From assembly GCF_900497805.2 (NCBI RefSeq), contig NW_020954610.1, positions 33,369,534-33,433,533 of the forward strand: 64,000 nt of DNA, given 5' to 3'. This DNA is from Vombatus ursinus. Its lineage: Eukaryota; Chordata; Mammalia; Diprotodontia; Vombatidae. The notes under the pieces are model-generated. The model saw only the letters and a program-made list of their open reading frames with translations. It did no database searches and was not told the origin of the DNA. Both the position numbers and the translations under genes were made by a program. Shown piece after piece: positions 1-9,040 of the stretch. How positions within the stretch are numbered: position 1 is the first letter of the stretch; every line of letters starts with the position of its first letter.

Positions 1-47
<47 letters not shown>
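1..47. repeat. (AGAT)n microsatellite
   Basis: About twelve perfect AGAT units at the very start of the window. A related tetranucleotide run sits at the equivalent place in the minus-strand copy at 58317-58362, so it is an internal part of the HAL1-like element rather than an independent locus. Confidence 0.95.
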
Positions 48-839
48 GGGCACAAAGTGAGTTGAAGATTAAGGGGTGATATCTGGAGAATAAAATTAAG
101 AGGTGAGAGAATTATACTGGGAGAAAGAGAAAGGGAGAGGTAGAATGGGGTAAATTATCTCACATAAAACAGACAAGAAAAGGCTTTTACAGTGGAGGGG
201 AAACAGGGGAAGGTGAGAGGGAATAAGTGAATCTTATTCTCATCAGATTTGGCTTAAGGAGGGAGTAACATACACACTCAATTGGGTATGGAAATCTATC
301 TTACCCTACAGGAAAATAGAAGGGAAAGGGATAAAAGAGCAGGGGATGATAGAGGGGAGGGCAGATTGAGGGAAGGGGTAATCAGAAGCAAACACTTTTA
401 AGGAGGGACAGGGTCAAAAGAAAGAATAGAATAAATGGGAGGTGGGATAGGATTAAAGGAAATTGGAAGTGTTTTGCATGACTACACATGTAAAACCTGA
501 ATTGAGTTGCTTGCCTTCTCAATGGGGGTGAGTGGGGAGGGAGGAAGGAAGAAAATTTGGAATCCAAAGTTTTGAGAACAAATGTTAAAAAATGTTTTCA
601 CATGCAAGTGGGAAATAAGATGTGCAGGCAGTGAGGTGTAAAAATCTATACTGCCCTACAGGAAAATAGAAGGGGTAAGAGAAGGCAGGGGATAGAGGGG
701 AGGCAGATTAAGGGAAGGGGTATTCAGAATGCACACCATTTTGGGGTGGAAGGACGGAGATGGACAGAAAATTTGGAACTCAAAATCTTGTGGAAGTGAA
801 TGTTGAAAACTAAAAATAAATAAATTAATAAGAAAAAAA
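1..839 (+). mobile_element. HAL1-like half-L1 element, 3' portion, cut by window start
   Basis: This GA-rich stretch is the 3' part of the same family as the complete copy at 57386-60442. The order matches: an AGAT repeat, a 'gagggcaca..gtgagttgaag' junction, a GA-rich spacer, and a 3'UTR ending 'aaatttggaactcaaaatc' followed by an A-rich tail at about 810-839. No ORF2 sequence lies between spacer and tail. A short module containing 'accctacaggaaaatag' occurs twice, near 293-385 and 650-728. It is non-coding in all frames. The assignment to a half-L1 family rests on the shared structure and remembered HAL1 architecture. Confidence 0.7.
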
Positions 840-899
840 GTTTATGACTACATTTGACCAAAATCTCCTCCCCCTCCCATAATTTCTGCCCTTTGGAAC

Positions 900-1400
900 A
901 AAATTGAATAAGTTCTGTCCCTTTTAGATATGATATTCCTTCAAATCTTTGAAGACAACAATTATACTTCCTTCTTTGCAGACTGAATACTTCTCTCAAC
1001 TTTTCCTAGTATGACATAATTTCTTGATCTATACTGAACCTGGTTGAGGCCATCAAGCTGGGATCTAATTTGTCCATGTTTCTTTTGAAATACAGTGCTT
1101 GGCATTGAACACTGTGTAGCAAATTTGGTCTATTCAGTATCTCTTTGAACACTATTCTTTCTACTAATGTAAACAAATGTGTCAGTTTGCTTAGTAGCTA
1201 CATTATTACATTCTTGGATTATCTTTGTTATCAACCAAAGCGTCCAGATTTTTTTTTTCACAAGAACTGCTGGCAAATCAGGCCTCCCCCTTCTGAACTT
1301 GTAAAATTGTTTGTTTTTTTTTTAACCTAAATGCAGAACTTTATATTTATTTTATTATTTTGAAGTAAGAATGGATTTTAGTATCATCCCATTCACTCTA
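900..1400 (-). mobile_element. L3/CR1-like LINE relic
   Basis: Weak, old similarity to the reverse strand of the L3/CR1 group. Recognisable pieces in order are 'gatattccttcaaat', a run that reads like 'gaacacagtactccagatgtggtct', and 'cttgtaaaattgtttg' before 'ctttatatttattt'. No open frame survives. The sequence from 1400 to 1650 shows nothing I can assign. Confidence 0.5.
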
Positions 1401-1649
1401 AAAAGGCTAACTTTTATTCACTTTCAATGCCAAACTTCTGAACAGGATTAGTGAAATGTTGGAACCCTGTGTTCTCTATTATTTGTATACTTGCTGAATA
1501 CTTCTCCACCAGCTTGCCCCAAGTATCTGGGGTATTCATAGCATGTTCCTTATCAGCTGTGGTTTGGATTAAGCACAATCTCAGAGATTTCTTCCACCTC
1601 TCAAATTCTGTGATAGGGAATTTTGTGGTTAAGAAAGTGCTATATTTAC

Positions 1650-2100
1650 AACAACCCTATGAGGTTAAAAGTGTAAATATTATTCCCTTTTTATATATTA
1701 AAGATTTGGAGCCTCTGAGATCATATAGTCCATAGCTGGGTAGCTCAGTGGATAGAGTGCTCAACTTGGAGTCAGAAAGACCTGAGTTCAAATGCAGACT
1801 CAGATACCTCCTAGCAGTGTGACCCTGGATAAGTCACTTTGTTGCATTATGCTTCAGTTTCCTGATCTGTAAAATGGGAATAGTAATAGCACAACAGGGG
1901 TGTTGTGAGGACCAAATGAGACAATATTTGTAAAGTACTTTACAAACCTTAAAGCACTATGTAAATGCTCATTATTATTATTGTCTCTTTTACAGGTAAC
2001 GAAGTGAGGAAGAAGTGATTTGATGGAGGAAGAGAGAGGGGAAGTAATCTGCTCAAGGAAACACAGCAGCCAAAGTCAAATTCAGACCTGGTTATCTTGG
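1650..2100 (-). mobile_element. MIR/CORE-SINE relic split by a younger SINE
   Basis: The left piece at 1650-1732 has 'acaacaaccctatgagg' and 'gatttggagcctctgag'. The right piece at 1986-2100 has 'ttttacaggtaacg' and 'aaacacagcagcc'. Together they make one reverse-strand CORE-SINE split by the plus-strand SINE at 1733-1985. Confidence 0.55.
1733..1985 (+). mobile_element. CORE-SINE (tRNA-derived), near full length
   Basis: A tRNA-like head carries an A-box-like 'tagctcagtggatagag' and a B-box-like 'gagttcaaatg'. It is followed by the CORE segment with 'tcagtttcctgatctgtaaaatggg' and then a tail of 'ttgtaaagtactttacaaacctt' type ending in ATT repeats. It interrupts an older SINE in the opposite orientation whose pieces flank it. 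Confidence 0.85.
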
Positions 2101-2129
2101 CAAAGGTGGGTGGGGCTGGTTGGGAAGGG

Positions 2130-2240
2130 GCAACAGGTTACAAGTGATGGGTCACACAGCTAGTAAGTAGCAGATCCCAGGATTTCAACCCAAGTCTTCT
2201 GACTCCAAGTTTGATGGTCTTTCCTTGACAATACGCCATT
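2130..2240 (-). mobile_element. MIR/CORE-SINE fragment
   Basis: Reverse-strand tRNA-derived half of a CORE-SINE. It is recognised by 'gtcacacagctagtaagtag', 'ggatttcaacccaagtcttc' and 'tgactccaag'. The CORE and tail are missing. Confidence 0.6.
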
Positions 2241-2242
2241 CC

Positions 2243-2299
2243 ATTCAACAAACATTTATTAAGAACCTATATAAGGCACTTTACTGAGTGGATAAGAGT
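2243..2299 (-). mobile_element. L2 3' end, left piece (continues at 7866)
   Basis: 'caacaaacatttattaag' followed by a decayed 'gtgccaggcac' block is the reverse strand of an L2 3' terminus. The next part of the same terminus ('gggagcttacattcta') appears at 7866-7925. The long L1 between the two pieces therefore landed inside this L2. Confidence 0.6.
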
Positions 2300-2316
2300 A
2301 AAAAGCAGCAGTCCTG

Positions 2317-2993
2317 GGGACTCCCAGGAGCCAAAATGGCAGAGTAAGCAGGAAATCACCTGAACTCTCCCATATTCACCTCCAAACAACTATAGAACAG
2401 TTCCTGAAAATGAATTCTGGAGTGGCAAAACCAACAAAAAAGATGGGGTGACACAATTTTCTAGCCCAAGACAACTTGGAAAGTCAGCAGGAAAGGTCTA
2501 TCTCACTTGGGTAAAAGGGGAGTGCAGTCCAGGGCTGGCAGCATCTTGGCAAGTCAGCAGCAGGCCCTGCCTCAGTAAGCCAGTGGGAGGCCCAGAGCTC
2601 AAGCACAGCACCAGATGAACAGGCAAATGCCATCCCCAGCCCCCACCCCTACCTCCACCTCCACCCCACATGCCTCAGTACAGAACTAGACAAATAGGCA
2701 GATGACAGTACTAGGCTCCCGCATTTGACTCAGCACAACACCAAGTGAGCTGGCAAAAGCATCAGCCATACCCCTCTCCTCACCTCTACTTCAGCACTGT
2801 ATCAGGCAAGGTGACAGACACCCCACAGCACCAGCACATCAGGAAGGTCCCCTGTGGGCCTCAAAGCAATACCAGAACAGTACTAGGCAAACAGCCAGGG
2901 CCCGTAGGCCCCAGCCCAAGGAGCTTGAGACTGTGGCCCTTCCACCCCAGGAGCAGAGTTTAACTTTGAAAGTAACAAAATAGGCTGGAAAAG
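2317..2993 (+). promoter_or_regulatory. L1 5'UTR (presumed internal promoter)
   Basis: It begins with the 'ccaaaatggcagagtaa' signature, and the 5' ends of the L1-type copies at 37376 and 60442 (minus strand) begin almost the same way. L1 5'UTRs act as internal pol II promoters; activity here is inferred from family only. Positions 2319-2689 recur inverted at 3929-4293. Confidence 0.6.
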
Positions 2994-3905
2994 ATGAGCA
3001 AAAACCAACCAAGCAAACAAACAAAAAACCTGACTATAGAAAGTTATTATGGTGACAGGGACAATTAAGACACAAACTCAGTAGAACAATGATAAAACTC
3101 CTACATGCAAAGTCTCAAAGAAAAATGTAAATTGGTCTCAAGCCCAAAAAGAACTCTTGGAAGAGCTCAAAAAGGATTAAAAATCAAATAAGAGAGTAGA
3201 AGAAGAATTTGGAAAAGAAATGAGAGTGATACAAGAGAATAATGAAAAAAGTCAACAGCTTGATAAAGGATGCACAAAAAAAATGGAAAAATGTACAAAA
3301 ATTTACTGATGAAAACAACTCCCTAAAAAGTAGAATTGGTCAAATGGAAGCTAATTAAAGGAAATAACTCCTTAAAAATTAGAATTGGACAAGTGGAATC
3401 AATGACTCTATGAGATATCAAGAATCAGTCAAACAAAATCAAAAGAATGAAAAAAATAGACAAAAATGCAAAATATCTCATTGGAAAAATAACTGACCTG
3501 GAAAACAGATCCAGAAGAGATAATATAAGGATTATTGGACTATCTGAAAGCCATGATAAAAAACAAAAGGACCTAGACATTCAAGAAATTATTACAGAAA
3601 ACTGCCCTGGCATCCTAGACCCAGAGGGTAAAATAGACATTGAAAGAACCCACTTTGAAAGAGATCCCAAAATGAAAGTTCTCAAGAAAATTATAGCCAA
3701 AGTCCAGAGCTTCCAAGCCAAGGAAAAAATATGGTAAACAGCCAGAAAGAAACAATTCAAGTATAGGAGAACCACACTCAGGGTTACATAGAATTTAGCA
3801 GGATTCAGATCCTTTAATATTAAAGGATCTGAGGGTATGGAATATGATATTCTGGAAGGCAAAGGCACTAGAATGACAATCAAGAGTCACCTACTTTGTG
3901 AAACT
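2994..3905 (+). pseudogene. L1 ORF1 relic (RNA-binding coiled-coil protein)
   Basis: ORF1p is the nucleic-acid chaperone that coats L1 RNA in cytoplasmic particles. The start at 2994 reads MSKNQPSK, matching the MSK starts of the other copies. The coiled-coil part is broken by several stops. An open piece from 3447 to 3737 covers the end of the coiled coil and the start of the RRM, with DLENRSRRDNIRIIGL at 3498-3545. The C-terminal domain continues in broken frames to about 3905, where the inverted 5' copy begins. It is not functional. Confidence 0.75.
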
Positions 3906-3928
3906 AAATGCAATCTTTCAAGGGATGC

Positions 3929-4293
3929 CTAGTTCTGTACTGAGGCATGTGGGGTAGAGGTGGGAGTGGAGACCAGGAATGGCATTTGCCTGTTCATTTG
4001 GTGCTGTGCTTGAGCTCTGGGCCTCCCACTGGCTTATTGAGGCAGGGCCTGCTGCTGGCTTGACAAGATGCTGCCAGCCCTGGACTGCACTCCCCTTTTA
4101 CTCAAGTGAGATAGACCTTTCCTGCTGACTTTCCAAGTTGTCTTGGGCTAGAAAATTGTGTCACCCCATCTTTTTTGTTGGTTCTGCTACTCCAGAATTC
4201 ATTTTCAGGAACTGTTCTATAGTTGTTTGGAGGTGAATATGGGAGAGTTCAGGTGATTTCCTGCTTACTCTGCCATTTTGGCTCCTGGGAGTC
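3929..4293 (-). repeat. Inverted copy of the L1 5' end, inside the 3' part of ORF1
   Basis: The reverse complement of this segment matches 2319-2689. I count about seven substitutions over the outer 310 bp, then a more variable stretch with a small length difference. The element's first bases ('gactcccaggagcc') form the right-hand edge at 4281-4293. Directly beyond it, the ORF1/spacer sequence resumes with 'ggggaaaatggtcatt', as in the uninterrupted copy at 57386-60442. The pair forms a potential stem with an approximately 1.2-kb loop. Confidence 0.9.
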
Positions 4294-5009
4294 TCCAGTG
4301 GGGAAAATGGTCATTCAATGAAATGGAAAGCTTTTAAGCTTTCTTGATGAAAAGACCAGAGCTGGAAGAAAGAAAAAAGAAAAAAGAAAAGACCAGAAAA
4401 GACCAGAGCTGAATGGAAAATTTGATTTTCAATTTTAAGACTCAAGAGGAGCATAAAAAAATCAAAAGGAAAGAGAAAACATAGGGGATTAAATAACATG
4501 GGAACTAAACCAAACTAAACATGGGAAGATGATATTTACAATTCTTAAGAACTGTGTCACTATTAGTAAAGTTAGAAGGATTATACATAGAGGTACAAGA
4601 TGAATTTGAAGGGAGGACATAAAAAAATTAAAGGGTGAGAAAGGATTACACTGGGAGCAGAAGGAAAGGAGAGGTAGAATGGGGTAAACTGTCTCATATG
4701 AAGAGGTGCAAAAGACCAATTGTAGTGGAGGTGAAGATGGAAGAATGAATGGTGAGCATTGCTTGAACCTTACTCTCATTGGAATTGGCTCAGAGTAACA
4801 CACACAGTCAAATGAATACAGAAATATTTATTACCCTACAGGGAAGTAGGAGGGGAGGGAGTTAAGTAAAGGTAGGTGACCAACAGAAGAGAGGGCAGAT
4901 TGGGGGGAGGTGGTGGTCAGAGGTAAAACACTGGTGAGGAGGGAAAGAATGAAAGGAGAGAGAAGGATAAAAAGGAGGAAAAATAAGATGGAGTGATATA
5001 TACAGTTAG
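4294..5009 (+). other. Long GA-rich L1 inter-ORF spacer
   Basis: A purine-rich spacer with blocks such as 'gagaggtagaatggggtaaa' and 'accctacagggaagtagg'. The same blocks recur in the elements at 1-839, 35230-35850 and 57540-58560. Placental L1s have only a short inter-ORF gap (family knowledge), so this long spacer marks the lineage. No open frame of note. Confidence 0.65.
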
Positions 5010-5700
5010 TCATCATAAATGTGAATGTGAATGAGATGAATTCTCCCCTAAAATGGAAGCAGATACAAAATGGATTAAAAACTAGAATTTACAATATGTT
5101 GTTTACAAGAAACACACTTAAAGCAGAGAGAGATACACACAGAGTAATGGTAAGGGGCTATAGCAGAATTTATTATGTTTCAGTTGAAGTTAAAAAAAAA
5201 AGCTGGGGTAGCAATCCTGATTGCAGACAAAGTAAAGACAAAAATATATCTAATCAAAAGAAATAAAGAAGGAAACTACATTTTGCTAAAAGGTACCATA
5301 GACAATAAAGTAATAGCAATACTACACATATATGCAAGTTGTATAGTATCCAAATTCTTTTTTTTTTTTTTAGGCAATTGGGGTTAAGTGACTTGCCCAG
5401 GGTCACACAGCTAATAAGTGTCAAACATCTGAGGCCGGATTTGAACTCAGGTCCTCCTGACTCTAAGGCCAGAGATTTATCCACTGTGCCACTTAGCTGC
5501 CCCTAACATCCAAATTCTTAAAGGAGAAGTTAAGTGAGTTACAGGAGTAGGTAGATGGCAAAACTATACTGGGGTGGGACCTCAACTTTCCCTTCTCAGA
5601 ACTAGATAAATTTAACCACAAAATAAACAAGAAAAAAGTTAAGGAGGTGAATAGACTTTTAGAAAAGTTAGATATGACAGACCTCTGAAGAAAATTGAAT
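5010..5700 (+). pseudogene. L1 ORF2 endonuclease domain relic
   Basis: The translation reads VNVNEMNSPLKWKQI, then KAERDTHRVMVRGYSRIYY, KKAGVAILIADK and GNYILLKGTIDN. These match the N-terminal apurinic-like endonuclease of L1 ORF2, which nicks target DNA. After a SINE insertion (5360-5507) it resumes as FPFSELDKFNHKINKKK and ends near RKLNG at about 5700. Stops and frame changes are present. The linker continues at 6300 after a younger L1 fragment. Confidence 0.75.
5360..5507 (-). mobile_element. WSINE-like tRNA-derived SINE with target-site duplication
   Basis: Reverse-strand SINE: poly-T, 'aggcaattggggttaagtg', 'gtcacacagctaataagtgt', 'ggtcctcctgactc', ending at 'cttagctgcccc'. The flanking 'atccaaattctt' at 5348-5359 and 5508-5519 is a perfect 12-bp target-site duplication. 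It sits in the L1 endonuclease region and so postdates the L1. Confidence 0.9.
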
Positions 5701-5702
5701 GG

Positions 5703-6050
5703 GGTTTGTGGTGTCAAAGAACTGGAAATCACAAGGATGTCTGTCAATTGGGGAATGACTGAACAAGTTGTGGTATATGCTTGTGATGGAATGCTACAAT
5801 GCTATAAAAAATTATGAGCTCAATGATCCTAGAAAAACATGGCTAGACTTACATAAAATAATAAAGAGTGAAATGAGCAGAACCAAGAGAACATTGTATA
5901 CAATAACAGTAATATTGTTTTAAGAACGATTTTGTGCGAGTAAGTTATTTTGACTGTTATAAATACCCCAATTAACTATAGAAGACATAGGAAGGAAGAT
6001 GCTATCTGTATCCAGAAAAAGAACTGGTAAATAGAAGTATGTGTAGAATG

Positions 6051-6087
<37 letters not shown>

Positions 6088-6297
6088 GTATACGTATACA
6101 TAATTTTGTGCAAGGGAAGAAAAAAAGGAAAAAAAAGAAATTTACATGATAACTTTATTATATATTTAAAAGGAATAGCAAATTATACATAATTGATTTG
6201 AAGTTTCATGTGCAGTCATCTTTTTCTATTAAACTATGCTATAGAAATGTTTGTTTTATTCCATAAAACAAAAATAAAATAAATAAAAATTTTTTAA
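5703..6297 (+). mobile_element. L1 3' fragment inserted into the larger L1
   Basis: The ORF2 C-terminus motif 'caattggggaatgactgaa' and 'aacaagttgtggtatatg' is followed by 3'UTR, a CA microsatellite and an A-rich end near 6245-6297. It duplicates sequence that the host L1 carries again at 7030-7600, and it splits the host's endonuclease from its linker. The exact edges and target-site duplication are unclear. Confidence 0.6.
6056..6087. repeat. (CA)n microsatellite
   Basis: About fifteen CA units within the L1 3' fragment. Confidence 0.95.
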
Positions 6298-6299
6298 AA

Positions 6300-7222
6300 A
6301 GAATATGCTTTTTTCCCATGGTATATGGCATCTACACAAAAAATGACCATAAGGGCATAAACACCTCAAAATCAAATGTAAAAAGGCAGAAATATTAAAT
6401 ACATCCTTTTCAATCACAATGCAATAAAATTACATTAAATAAAAGGCAGTGGAAAGATAAATTAATAATTAATCAGAAATTAAATGATCTAATCCTAAAG
6501 AATCAGTGGGTCAAAGAACAAATCATAGAAACAATAATTTCATTAAAGAGAATGACAACAAAGAGATAACATAGAAAATTTATGGGATGCAGTCAAACTA
6601 GCACTTAAGGGAAAATCTATTACTTTAAAATTCTTATATCAATAGAAAAGAGAAAGAGCAGATCAATGAATTGGGCATGAAACTAAAAAAAACAAGATAA
6701 GATCCTAGAAAAAAGACAAATTAAAAATCCCCAACTGAGCACCAAATTGGAAATCCTAAAAATGAAAAATGAAATTAATGAAATTGAAAGTAAGAAAACT
6801 ATTGAGCTAATAAATAAAACTAGGAGCTGGTTTAAAAAAAAAACAATAAGAAATTTGGAACTATGCTCAAAGGACAATCAAACTGTGCATACCCTTTGAT
6901 CCAGCAATACCACTACTAGGCCTATATCACAAAGAGATCACAAAAAAGTGGAAAAGGACCTGTATGTACAAAAATATTTATAGCAGCCCTTTTTGTGCTG
7001 GTAAAGAATTAGAAATTGAGGGATGCTCATCAATTGGGGAATGGCTGAACAAGTTGTGGTATATGAATGTAATGGATTTCTATTTTGCTATAAGAAATGA
7101 TGAGCAGGTGAATTTCAGAAAAACCTGGAAAGACTTAAATGAGTTGATGCAAAGTGAAGTGAGAAGAACCAGGAGAACATTATACACAGTATCAGCAACA
7201 CTGTGCAATGATCAACTATGAA
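6300..7222 (+). pseudogene. L1 ORF2 linker joined directly to ORF2 C-terminus
   Basis: Positions 6300-6860 read like the region between endonuclease and reverse transcriptase (ending KTRSWFKKK). From 6862 the sequence is the ORF2 C-terminus, including an open piece at 6964-7221 with GEWLNKLWYMNVMDFYFAI and SEVRRTRRTLYTVSATL. The reverse transcriptase that should lie between is missing. Frame breaks are present in the linker part. Confidence 0.7.
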
Positions 7223-7864
7223 AGACTTAGCTCTTCTTAGCAATACAATAATCCAAGACAATTTTAAAGAATACATCATGGAAAATGCTGTTTATGTGCA
7301 AAGAAAGAGCTGATGGAGTCTGAATGGAGATTGAAGCATACTATTTTCACTTTCTTTATTTTTTCATGGTTCTTTTCCTTTGGTCTGTTTCTTCTTTCAC
7401 AATATGACTAATACAGAAGCATGTTTTGCATGATTGCACGTACATAACCTATATTAATTGCTAATCATCTTAAGGAGGGGGTGGGGAAGGAGAAAGGAAA
7501 ATAATTTGGAACTCAAAAATTTAAAAAAATGAATGTTAAAAATTGTCTTTATATGTAATTGGAAAAAATACTATTAAAAACAAACAAACATGGGGAGGGA
7601 GGAGCTCATGGAAGTGATTGTTGAAAACTAAAAATAAAAAAAAAAAGCAAATATTGGCAGGCGAGCGTGTCGCACATTGTCAGGAAGTCCTGCATACATC
7701 GGCAGGAATATGTGCATGTAATGACTTGTTTATAATATGATACTATATGGTTTTATGATGCAGTATTGAGTCATCAAAATTTCATTGTAGGGAAAACCCA
7801 CAAATTTATAATAAATTATTAATTTTAAGATATATAATTTAAAACATAAAACAAACAAACAAAC
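7223..7864 (+). other. L1 3'UTR, A-rich tail and possible 3'-transduced segment
   Basis: The 3'UTR ('gaaagagctgatggagtc', 'acagaagcatgttttgcatg') runs to an A-run at about 7634-7650. It is followed by about 200 bp not typical of L1, with a CpG-bearing start ('ggcgagcgtgtcgcac'), an AATAAA at 7810-7815 and a second A-rich tail at 7840-7869. Read-through past the first polyadenylation site would explain this. Confidence 0.45.
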
Positions 7865-7865
7865 A

Positions 7866-7925
7866 AAAAGAATGCAGCAATCTCTGAGATCAGGGAGCTT
7901 ACATTCTACTAGAAGGGTATCACAG
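7866..7925 (-). mobile_element. L2 3' end, right piece
   Basis: 'agggagcttacattctacta' is the reverse strand of the L2 3' terminal 'taagctccttgagg' region. It completes the L2 begun at 2243. Confidence 0.5.
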
Positions 7926-7944
7926 GTACTCTTAAATAAATGCA

Positions 7945-8058
7945 ATCTTGAGCTAGTCACTAATATCCCTGGGATAAGTTTCCTCATCTGTAAAATAAAG
8001 GAATAGGATTACATGGCTTCTAAGGTCTATTCATTTCAGTTCTAAATCTATGGTCCTG
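7945..8058 (+). mobile_element. MIR3-like CORE-SINE fragment
   Basis: 'gtttcctcatctgtaaaat', then 'ggattacatggcttctaagg' and 'ttctaaatctatggtcct' are the CORE and tail of a MIR3-like SINE. The tRNA head is largely gone. From 8059 to 8410 I see nothing assignable. Confidence 0.65.
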
Positions 8059-8419
8059 AATATGAAATATGAAACATATCCAAAGTAATTTCAGCACAAG
8101 GGTGTAAAAGGGCCTTAAATAGGTGAATCAAGAAAGACTGGAATGAATTCCATAAAGTTGAATGAGAGAAAAACCTGTAATTAGCAAATTGGGTGAAGTT
8201 TTGGGTAAAATTGTCACATAAATCATAATCATAAGTGCTAATCTCTCCCAACAAGAGGTAGCAAGCTGTATTTTGCAGCAGTGTTCTTTCAGTTTGGAGT
8301 AATAAAATGTTAGGGAAGTGTCACCTAAATTGCTACTTTGGTGGATGAAATTTATATGCATATGTTTGAGCAATGATCCTTATTCCAGGTTGCTGGAGCT
8401 GGACCTACATGTAGTGGAT

Positions 8420-8805
8420 CAGTGGTGTCAAATTAAAATAGAAACAGGGACCACTAAACCATACCTGCCAGTATGTATTTGACTTAGAAAATGACATATT
8501 TTGTATTTTGTTTCCAAAATTATGCATTTAAGCTCATTTGCATTTTTTCAGTTTTCTTGCACTTCTTATATTCTTTTTCTAAAATTCAATTTCATTTTCA
8601 ATTCCAAATTCCCTCTCTCCTTCACCCCTTCCTCACTCAAAGAGAAGGCAAGAAATACAATATCCAGTGTGTATATAAGTAAATGACATATTAACATTGT
8701 CTGTGTACTATTGTATTTTATTTATTTTGTTAAATATTTCCCAATTACATTTTAGTCTGGTTCAGTCACATTTGGGAATGTTGTGGCCTGAGTGTTTGAC
8801 ACATT
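8420..8805. mobile_element. hAT-like non-autonomous DNA transposon, interrupted
   Basis: The left end 'cagtggtgtcaaatt' and right end 'agtgtttgacaca' are degenerate inverted termini. Near-matching 8-bp flanks, 'tagtggat' (8412-8419) and 'tagcagat' (8806-8813), fit the 8-bp duplications made by hAT elements. The interior motif 'gttaaatatttcccaatt' is shared by a common marsupial repeat (from memory). No transposase is encoded. An L1 fragment at 8501-8680 splits it. Confidence 0.6.
8501..8680 (-). mobile_element. L1 3'UTR fragment with 12-bp target-site duplication
   Basis: A short reverse-strand L1 3' end with 'ttcaattccaaattccctc' and 'aaggcaagaaatacaatatc'. The duplication 'aaatgacatatt' flanks it at 8489-8500 and 8681-8692, so it is a 5'-truncated insertion into the hAT-like element. 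The sequence from 8814 to 9040 is unassigned. Confidence 0.7.
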
Positions 8806-9040
8806 TAGCAGATGACTGAAGGAAGCTACAGATTAGGAAAGCCAGTTGCAGGTCAGGAGTTTCTGGGAATGAAAGGCTTAAGTCCCTTGTTAAATGGTTT
8901 CTGGTCCAGATTGACAATGTGGATTCATTCAAATTCATTTTGCAATGAATTTTATTTATTATTTTTTATATTGTCCTAAATGCAAATTGATAGAAAATGA
9001 GTTTTTGTGTACTCATGAATAAACACATATACCAATCTGT

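Larger units (their letters stand above)
2317..7864 (+). mobile_element. L1 LINE, 5' to 3' complete in outline but lacking the reverse transcriptase
   Basis: Parts in order: 5'UTR (2317-2993), ORF1 relic (2994-3905), inverted copy of its own 5' end (3929-4293), long GA-rich inter-ORF spacer (4294-5000), ORF2 endonuclease (about 5010-5700, with a SINE inside), an inserted L1 3' fragment (about 5703-6297), the endonuclease-RT linker (6300-6860), the ORF2 C-terminus (6862-7222), a 3'UTR and A-rich tail (to 7650), and extra sequence to a second A-rich tail (7864). The reverse-transcriptase domain is absent at the 6845-6862 junction. Flanks 'aaaaagcagcagtcctg' (from 2300) and 'aaaaagaatgcagcaatc' (from 7865) look like a decayed target-site duplication. 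Treating it as one element rather than two rests on the linker continuing exactly where the endonuclease stops. Confidence 0.65.

Noticed and set aside
1733-1810. tRNA gene
   Set aside because: The A- and B-box-like sequences belong to the tRNA-derived head of a SINE; no cloverleaf with a proper acceptor stem, and the CORE follows directly.
3447-3737. Small host gene with a coiled-coil protein
   Set aside because: The translation is the L1 ORF1 coiled-coil/RRM junction.
2319-4293. Terminal inverted repeats of a DNA transposon
   Set aside because: The arms are L1 5'UTR and the sequence between them is L1 5'UTR and ORF1; L1 continues to the right in normal order.
6297-7864. A separate second L1 inserted at the tail of the first, with 'aaaaagaat' as its duplication
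   Set aside because: The linker at 6300 continues exactly where the endonuclease stops at 5700, which favours one L1 interrupted by the 5703-6297 fragment; the short A-rich match is weak evidence.
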